A stretch of 64,000 bases of DNA, from assembly GCA_032622095.1 (NCBI GenBank), contig CP136068.1, positions 135,227,989-135,291,988 of the forward strand. The letters run 5' to 3'. The position numbers and the translations under genes were made by a program. How positions within the stretch are numbered: position 1 is the first letter of the stretch; every line of letters starts with the position of its first letter. The stretch comes from Siphonodentalium dalli (Eukaryota; Mollusca; Scaphopoda; Gadilida; Siphonodentaliidae). This document shows, piece by piece, positions 13,601 to 22,600 of the stretch. The notes under the pieces were generated by a model. The model did no database searches. It saw nothing but the letters and a program-made list of their open reading frames with translations, and was not told where the DNA came from.

Positions 13601-16600
13601 TATATATGCGAGGCGACCTATGGTCGACTCGCATATATAAGAGAATGCATTGGCACAGGGCCCTTCTGTTGGGTAAAGGGTTAAACATTACGGAAATGAT
13701 TCCGCTAAAAATAGCCACTGCATGTAATTCTTTTATAACAATGACGATATTTTGTGCCTACTTTGATATCAAATTTATGAAAATAACTTATTTTGGCATG
13801 ATTCTTTCTTATTCCATTCTGAACACCTCAGCAGAGTGTTTCATACACTTTAAATTGAACAAAATTAAAAGAGCAAAATATTAAAAAAAAAAAAAATTTA
13901 AATCTTCAAATGACTTACTAGACTCAAACTTAATACTTAAAGTCTGAAATCTGAACAGAAAAAAATCAATAATTCTTAATTTTTATCAAGTAGTTCATAA
14001 ATTCTAATTGGGCATTTTCAACATATAATGGGCTACTTATACACTTCATGATTGAGACAAACACAAAACTCAAACAGAGATAAGGGATATTACTCACCCA
14101 GCTGAGAGACGGACTCCACAACTATCTGTTCAAATACAAGCTCGTCCGATGATTTCTCCTTCAGATAGGGTTGACTACAGATCTTTAGGATCTCACACAG
14201 AGGGTTAATGTACATTGGTTGTTCATCTGCTCGGTCAGCACATACATTCAGGATCTTAAACACCATAACCAGGTCCTTCATCGGCTGTATCAGAGTTAAG
14301 GTCCACAGTACTTCCAAAAGAAATCAGGACTTAGCATGGAACTTTTTGCACAGGTATTAAAATATGGTGCAGAATGAGGTCCACCGAGTATTAATTTAGT
14401 GATGCTATCTCACACCACAGGAGCTTGAAATTTGATCAAAACCCCTCTTTTATTGGGGAAACCACCACCCGGGACTACAGGTCACGGATATTACTTGCTT
14501 TAAGGGCAATATTAGCCTAGTTCAATAACATGTCGTTCTAGACAAAAATGTCATATCTAATTAATAAATAGATAGAATGATACAAATGTGTGAACTGGTT
14601 AACGTTATTGCACGAGTTTGTTGTGGCACGATGGTAAAACAAGAACTGGAGGTTTTACCTCGTGGCATGACAAACAAGTGCAAAAAAGTTAACATGTTCA
14701 CAAAACTGTGTTGTTCTATGTTTATTGCACACTCTGAAGTGTGTAGCTTGTAATATACTAATATTTAGGTTGATACTATTTTATTTAATTGAACAAATGT
14801 GTGCTTAATGTAGACTATATAATTTAGTGAAGAAATGTTCTGTTAAAGTTGACATCGCCAATGACGAGATATATAGGTTTGTATTGTTCAAGAACAATAC
14901 ATAATTTCTTATTGAAAGTTCTGAAATCTTCTGTATTTTGCTGTATTTCGCAAAAATAAGCCATTGGTGTGCAATAATGATATGATTTCAAAGAAAAATG
15001 GGATAAGATCTAAGTTTTGTACCAATGGGCAATGTCCCATTAGTGTATAGCTGTCATTTTTTTTACAGAAAACATCTAAAAATCATTGATCAACGATACA
15101 CTTCACGATGGACAGAGAAAACACTAGTATATGGCTGTGATCAACAAATTGATGTAACTAATTAATTGAATCAATTAAATTGACTATCAATTAAATTGAC
15201 TATAAAATTTCATATTCATGGAAGTAATTAATTGAATCAATTAACCCTTTACCCAACAGAAGGGCCCTGTGCCAATGCATTCTCTTATATATGCGAGTCG
15301 ACCATAGGTCGCCTCACATATATAAGAGAATGCATTGGCTTAACACATTAAAAATTATAAAATTGTTAAAGAATGTAAGAAAAAATGGTAAAAAGTGTTA
15401 AAAAAAGATTTTTTTAGGCCAATGCATTCTCTTATATATGCGAGGCGACCTATGGTCGACTCGCATATATAAGAGAATGCATTGGCACAGGGCATAACTG
15501 TAACTATCACAATGTGGTCAAGGAGCCGGTTCCAATGATATCCATATTTGTATGGTTCTATTGAGACAGACCGAAGATATTTTAGGCTGTTGAAGCTTTA
15601 TTTGGCCGGTTTTGGCCATTTTGTTGGGTAAAGGGTTAAACTGACTATCAATTAAATTGACAATAATATTTCATATTCATGTTTGAACTGACAAAGGATA
15701 CAAATCCCTTCTGGTAATGTCGAATGATTTTCTGTAATGCATGTTGATGTCTTTCATACAGCATACACTGAAATTAGAAAGGATTATTCATCTTACTTTC
15801 TTTATGTGGACTGAACTCCGACCTTAAAATCCATCCATTTTCGCGAGAATCAAAGTTGATACGCAAGTTTGATGGTACATGAATCAAATTTGAATCATGA
15901 TATGCCACAAGTTGGGTGGGAGTGGTATATGGAGTATCACTCTTTCCATATAAAAGGTGTTTCGAAGGGCATCCCCCGGAAATGTTTTGAAAATTCAATG
16001 CAATTGGAGCAAGTCTTGAAAAAAAGACAAAATACATGCAGTCATGCTCTCAATCCATGACATGGAAGAGAGGAACTCTTAGAGAGGAACTCTTCCATGC
16101 CCTGACCTACTTTCTTACCTGTGACATGCAATTCGAAAATATTTGAAGACATATATTGTGTTGGGACAATTTTAGCAAACACCCTTCAACTTAACAGCAA
16201 GATGAAGCAGTGAACATACCTTTGTCCGAAAATGTGCTTTCTTTAGCTACCGGTACGACAATTGTGATAAAAAGAATAAACTTTTTTTCTTTTTTTTCAG
16301 AATAACTTTATATTTCCAGTATTAAACAACTAAAGTAGTCAATGGTGTGTAATATTTAAGGTTTGCAGAATGACAGTTCCAAATAATATGTGCAGCTTTA
16401 ATTAATTACGTTCTGAAATTACCATAAACAATATAATTGGAAAATTTATAAAAATATATATAGCAATGATGCTAAACATAATTTTACTATGATCATACGT
16501 AAACGTAATTTGCGCCCGATTGTTACTCTTCATGTGATTATCGGATGAATTGTTATCTTTATAAGGATTTGATGAAAAATCGTAACGGGACACAAGAAAA

Positions 16601-19600
16601 TCATATATATATAATTGTAAATAATCACATAACGTAATTGTGGATGTTTAGCCTGCCCGTGTATACACGTATATTACGAGTCTCAGCTGTCTGGCCATCG
16701 ATACAGTCCTGTCTGGAATTTTGCGTGCCGATGTAGGTTGTGACGTCATGATGTACGTCTTGATGTCATGACGCCTTTACTGGTTTCCCAAGAAGCAAAC
16801 TTAAAATGACTCTGCGATCTTTCAATCGGAACTTATAGTTTCCGTTTGTCGGCCTTGAACTTTGAGAATATTTATTCAATATTTTAGGCGGCAATACCGT
16901 TAGAAAATGGACGATAAAATCTAAACGGCCAGTAAGGCCTCTAGAATCCTCTTTCGGGGCAAATATTTTTAATAATTTTATAAAATATGTAAAGAAAACT
17001 TTTTCATGGAATTTCAGTTTTTGTTAACCAGAGCTTTGGTTTAATTTCCATTCAATTTTTTAAATACAGGAACAAAGGTTTTTATTTTTGCCCTGGAGCA
17101 TTTTGCCCAATTACACATTTTGAGGTGGTATCAATCAATACAAAATGGCGGCCGTCACCAACAATACTTTTTTGGACTCGGCTGACCCTTGAGTTATGAA
17201 TAAATTATCTATTTTAGGTAAGTTCAATCTATTTTTAGAGTGGGCTGAAAAAGTCGATTAGTATATCTCATATCCGCATGTATACGTATACCCTAGGTGG
17301 CTTCGCTTCCTTGGCTTCGCCGCGGGAGAGCGGGCACTATTAAAACATTCATGAAAATAATTTACATTAAAGCCTATTAGGGTTTTCGCAATAGTTAATA
17401 CTTTTTACATGCAGACTTAAACGAACCACACATACAAGAAACTGACTAAAAATTACCTTACAGTTTTTGGTCAATTTCCACACCCTGATACTTACTGAAT
17501 GAGGATCTGTAAGAAGTTTGATCACTCTGTCCAATTTTAGTGGCTGCAGTTTGGACCCCTGTAAGTGACAAAGAACAAACATTAATTACTAGTACACGGT
17601 AGTGTATCCTAAATAGAGATTCTCGATTAACAGTTCTAATCTAAGTTAAAAATATTCATGCTTTCAGTTTCAACCTGCAGGCCAGCAAAATCAAAGACAA
17701 GAGTCTGTCCAAAAAGATGATTTTGATATCTTATTTCACAGACAATTAATATTGCCTTGAATATAATTTTGAGCAACCTTGAAATTATGTCAATGTTGTT
17801 TGAGTATTCCATCGTGCATCTTGTCTTGTCTTCGTAAATCCCTGCGTTTATTTGTCGCAGCACCTCTGATTCGGTTGAGTCAGAGTAATTTTGATTTCTT
17901 TGATTTATATTCTCTATATACACTGATTTCATATAATCTGAATTTCATATAATGATTAGGATCGGTAAAGAACTGGAATAATGAAATGGGAATCTTCTAC
18001 TGACATCTGGTAAGGATTGAGGAGCGGATGCTATGGAGTCTTCCAATATATTGTCTGCTCCACATCTCAATAGAATTTAACATCAACTGATCCATGTGTA
18101 GGTCTATCATCTCCGCTATTACTGACATTGAACAGTCCAATATGAGCTGAGTTAGTAGATTAGAATCTGCCAGTATGTTAGTAAGAGTAGAGTCAGGGAT
18201 AATAGATTGCAGTTTTCTGATTGCATTCTCTCTTGCATCAATCATTCGGTCATGTCTGCAGGCTGTTAGAAAGTGCTCCCTTGTTTCTTCTCCATCTTTA
18301 CACAGTTGACACACCGAACTCTCCTTTTGCCGACTGTAAACAGATCTATTTCTCTGGAGTGTATAGACCTGTACCAGTCAGGAGTCTTGCTTTTATTGCT
18401 GCCAAATTAACATCATGAACATTGGAGTGTAAACTGACCCATAAGTGATGAGGAGAACCAATCTGTACTGTATCTGGGTTCAAATACTTCAGTGAAGATT
18501 TCAACTTCATATCCTCCTTGATCCTCCCTTCCCAAAGCTCATGCACCTTCTTGTCTACCGGGCCGTTCCATAAAAAGTTGAATTTTCATGAAATTTCAAA
18601 ACATAATATTATTTTCTGCACCTAAATTATTATTGAAATTGAGGTCGACCACTTCGCGGAGATATATAATACTTTTTCTGAGCACTTCCGGTAATAAAAT
18701 GACAGACACGTAGAATCACATATCAATTATATTTAATTGCGTTCAAATCAGTTGTTTTAACCCTCCAAGTTTCATGTAGACACCAGGTCATAAATATGTG
18801 CAATAAAATAGTTAACTCTGTGTAATTGTATTTCCCCACCAGTTATGTTAAGAAAGCCTAAATAATTTTGTTTGCCGATTCCTTGATTTGGAAAATATTT
18901 CTTCTTGGTTTTGATCTTGTTGTCACTCCGTGACATGTCACTCCGTGACAAAAACAATACGTTTAGTTTAATTCAGATTTAATTGTGAACATCCACATGG
19001 TATAAGTCATATGAAAGTAAGGCATTGGGGTTGCTCTCTTTCATGGAACATTAAATAATTCATACTGATACTGTTATAGTGTATGTATATGGTACATATA
19101 ATTGTTGTCACTCCGTGACGTCACGGAGTGACAAAATCACAATTTGAAATGGGTCAAAAAGGGGACGTTCTCTTATATTCATTGAGCCAAACAACTATAT
19201 GAAGTTTGGTGATGATTGGATGATAAATGTGACATGTAGCCTGACGAAATCCAAGATGGCTGCCATTTCATCATTCTCGGCAGGAGAAATTTAGTACCCC
19301 TACAAAAAAAATTTCATCGAAATCCCGTGATATTTGATCTTGAATTGATCCGATTCCAGGTCAATGTCACCTCGCATGATAATTATGAATGTGCTAAAGG
19401 GCTCGCGGTTGCAAATTTTCCATAGAAACCAATTTTCATAAAAATCTTGTGATATTTGGCAATTTGACCTTCAAGCAACCCCGATTTCAAGGTCAAGGTC
19501 ACACCAGACGGACACGTCACTCCCAGGGTCGAAGTACCCATAGGTACCCGCTTTGGTCAAGATCCGGCGTGATTTGGCAATTTGACCTTCAATTGACCCC

Positions 19601-22600
19601 AATTGACCCCAAGGTCACGTCGGACGGACACGCCACATGTCCTATGTTTCCCGCAGTGTCAAAGTACCCCTAGGTACGAACTTTGGTAACGATCGGTATA
19701 GAGACGCGGAGTTCACTTGCCACAAACCCACAGAAACTCAACTCACAAACACACATTTGAACACACATATTTTCACATTGATATAGTACCGTATATGAAA
19801 CCCCTTAATTAATCCATATGTTATTATATAAACATTACCTTCTTAAATAAGAAATATTAAAGTTGAGACACAATATAACTCTGTAACATTCACATGATTA
19901 ATTGTTTGTTCTTTTGAATCATATTGGCAGAATAACCCAAATTATTAAGGTTCTGGAACAGGGTAGGGTTCTCTATTCCGAAGGTTCATTATTCCGAAGG
20001 TTCGCTATTCCGAAGGTTCATTATTCCGAAGGTTCCCTATTCCGAAGGTTCATTATTCCGAAGGTTCGCTATTCAGAAGGTTCGCTATTCCGAAGGATCG
20101 CTATTCCGACGTTTTCTATTCTGGGCGTACTTAACCAGAAATGAATCAAAATTTGCACTCCCCCCCCCCCCCTTTCGCTAGTATTCACATATAGTACAAT
20201 TATACACCCCATTCTAATTCCCAAATTGTCCCAGATGTCGGTTATTAATAGCAAGAAGACAGTATCAGTTTATCGTTTATTATGGAAATTTGAAAACACG
20301 ATGACTGCGTGACTGAAATAAACTACATGTACGAGACACAGTCTGTCCGAACTGACAATCTGTACTTGAAAGAAACATCAACATTAAAGGCCCAGGCCTT
20401 TCGACCCTAAAAACACATATCTATAATATAAGTCATATCACACACCATTTGAAATAGGAAGCTCTCATTGTATTATCAACTTATCCGGTGTAATAAACTT
20501 TAAACGTGTTGTTTTTTGTGAGTTACCGACGTGTTTTGTGCTTAAGTTTCATATGGTTTTGTTACTCAAAGTGTATTATTTTCAATGGAGGGGAATAACT
20601 ATATTTTAAAGATAGAGTTATTCCCCTTGCATTGAAAATACATTTTTAGTTTGAATTCTGTTGCGTTCTGGGAGTCATAACGGGGGAATCTTGGGAATGA
20701 TTTTAGCTGTTTTATATTTCTCATTGGGCATCTTCCGAGACACAGACGTTTCAAATGGTGATGAATTACAGTATTTTAATCATATGTTATGGCATATATT
20801 GTTATTAAAACCGTATATCAAGGCACTATCAAAATTAATAGGTGAATCGGAAATTAAGTGGGCATTAAAGTCAATACAAAGTCACAATTGCAGTTACGTT
20901 CATCTCATATCCATCTATTAGCGATAATCTGCTATGCAGTATGTTATGGCGCTCCAGTATTCATTGAGCGTTATAGCCCCACTGTTATAATCCGCCCTTA
21001 GCTGGCGTATTCTTATTATTGAGATATAACGTCATACGCAATGACATTAAATCGTATGGAAACATAGCAATTGTGTGGTCTGCTTGATGTGAATATGTAT
21101 TGTGGAATAACGTGATACGTAATGACATTAAATCCCAAGGAAACCCGCGAAAACAAACAAAATCACATTTAGTGTTTTATTGTTTTAAGTTATTTCTTTC
21201 ATAAAAGGAGTTTTCGTGATAAAGAACCCTCTCAATACTTTAGAATATAGAATTAACCTATAAAATAACAAAAACCTTCGGAATAGCGAACCTTCGGAAT
21301 AGAGAACCTTCGGAATAGCGAACCTTCGGAATAGTGAACCTTCGGAATAGCGAACCTTCGGAATAGTGAACCTTCGGAATAGTGAACCTTCGGAATAGCG
21401 AACCTTCGGAATAGAGACATGTTCCCCTGGAACAACCCCACTTTGATAATCGTGGACATTACCTATTTCCGGGCATTTCCAGTCCTTCAATATGAGTTAC
21501 TCTGAACACTTGTCAATGGTTACGGTTTCTGTGTGCTCAATACTAAAATTGATTTACCAGTAATTATGACATACTTATGCGAACATTAGATCAGATGAGA
21601 AAGTTTCATAGAAATTGGAAACTATTTGAAAGCATTCGTAGGCTATCTCTAAATTTAAGAACATTGCTTGATCTGTATTGTATAATATACATTCACATAA
21701 TGACTAATTTGTCCAAATTGATTTAATTAAAATAATGTGCATGTTCTGGTTCTATATATCATTATCTGCTATAAAATGAAAATTTAATTTGACCAAAGTG
21801 TGGTACATGTATAGCCACTTTTGATTTCTCGTGGCCCATCTTTTATCAGATGTAATTATTTATCTCGTTCAAAAGTAGAGCACTGTGCCATTTTCGAGAA
21901 CAATTGAAACCAACATGGTTGCCTGTCAACATTGATTATAACAATCTTGATTGGTCAATCATTCGATTAGCCCATTCTTGACGGAATGGACTGTCCCATT
22001 CAGTGATAACAATGTCCACTGGAATATTCTATTACCATTTTATATGGTTGTCATTTTAATATAAGCAAACGACATATGGAACAAAGAAATATCCTTAATA
22101 TTTTGCTATTGATTCCCATGAATTCATTTGTAGTGATGTTCGTATACTATGTTTCGCTGTTGAACGTATTATCTGAACGAACATCCCTACACATGACTTC
22201 ATGGGAATCTACTGAACTACTCGCCAATGAGTATTCAGTCATGAAAGGGTTAAGACATGTGTTGACGGATGATAACTTGATTTATATTAAAAAGTGGCAT
22301 AGTTTGTTAACTCATCATATGGGTGAGTTTTTGTGTGTTTTTTGTATTTATTGTATGCCTGTTGATGACATTTGTCTAATATTGATAAATCGGAAAATAT
22401 GCATAAGAAAAGTTTCCAGACTCCTTCATTCTCTATAATAAAATTAAAGCAGACATAAATATATATATTTTTAAATAGCCTGTCTGCCATGTCATGGTTG
22501 AACTAATTTCTTGAAAGTGAATGTGATCAATAGTCATAATTATAATACTGATTTGATTTTATGGAAATGATTAAAATTGTAGATTTTAGACACAGGCATA

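Noticed and set aside
13440-13660. CRISPR-like array of hairpin repeats
   Set aside because: The regularly spaced palindromes are the two opposed modules of a T3 MITE bounded by TTAA; there are no spacers and the genome is animal.
17636-17932. 98-codon minus frame upstream of CFAP69 exon 2
   Set aside because: Considered as the CFAP69 N-terminus, but exon 1 at 25140-25268 fits the family pattern and phase; this frame shows no similarity.
19902-20144. Repeat protein with YSEGSLFRRFAIPKV units (also 21185-21490, minus)
   Set aside because: The 15-bp minisatellite is a multiple of three and stop-free, so frames stay open by chance on both arrays.
22076-22438. 120-codon plus frame
   Set aside because: Spans the boundary of a T6/T2 MITE remnant; no motif; AT-driven composition.
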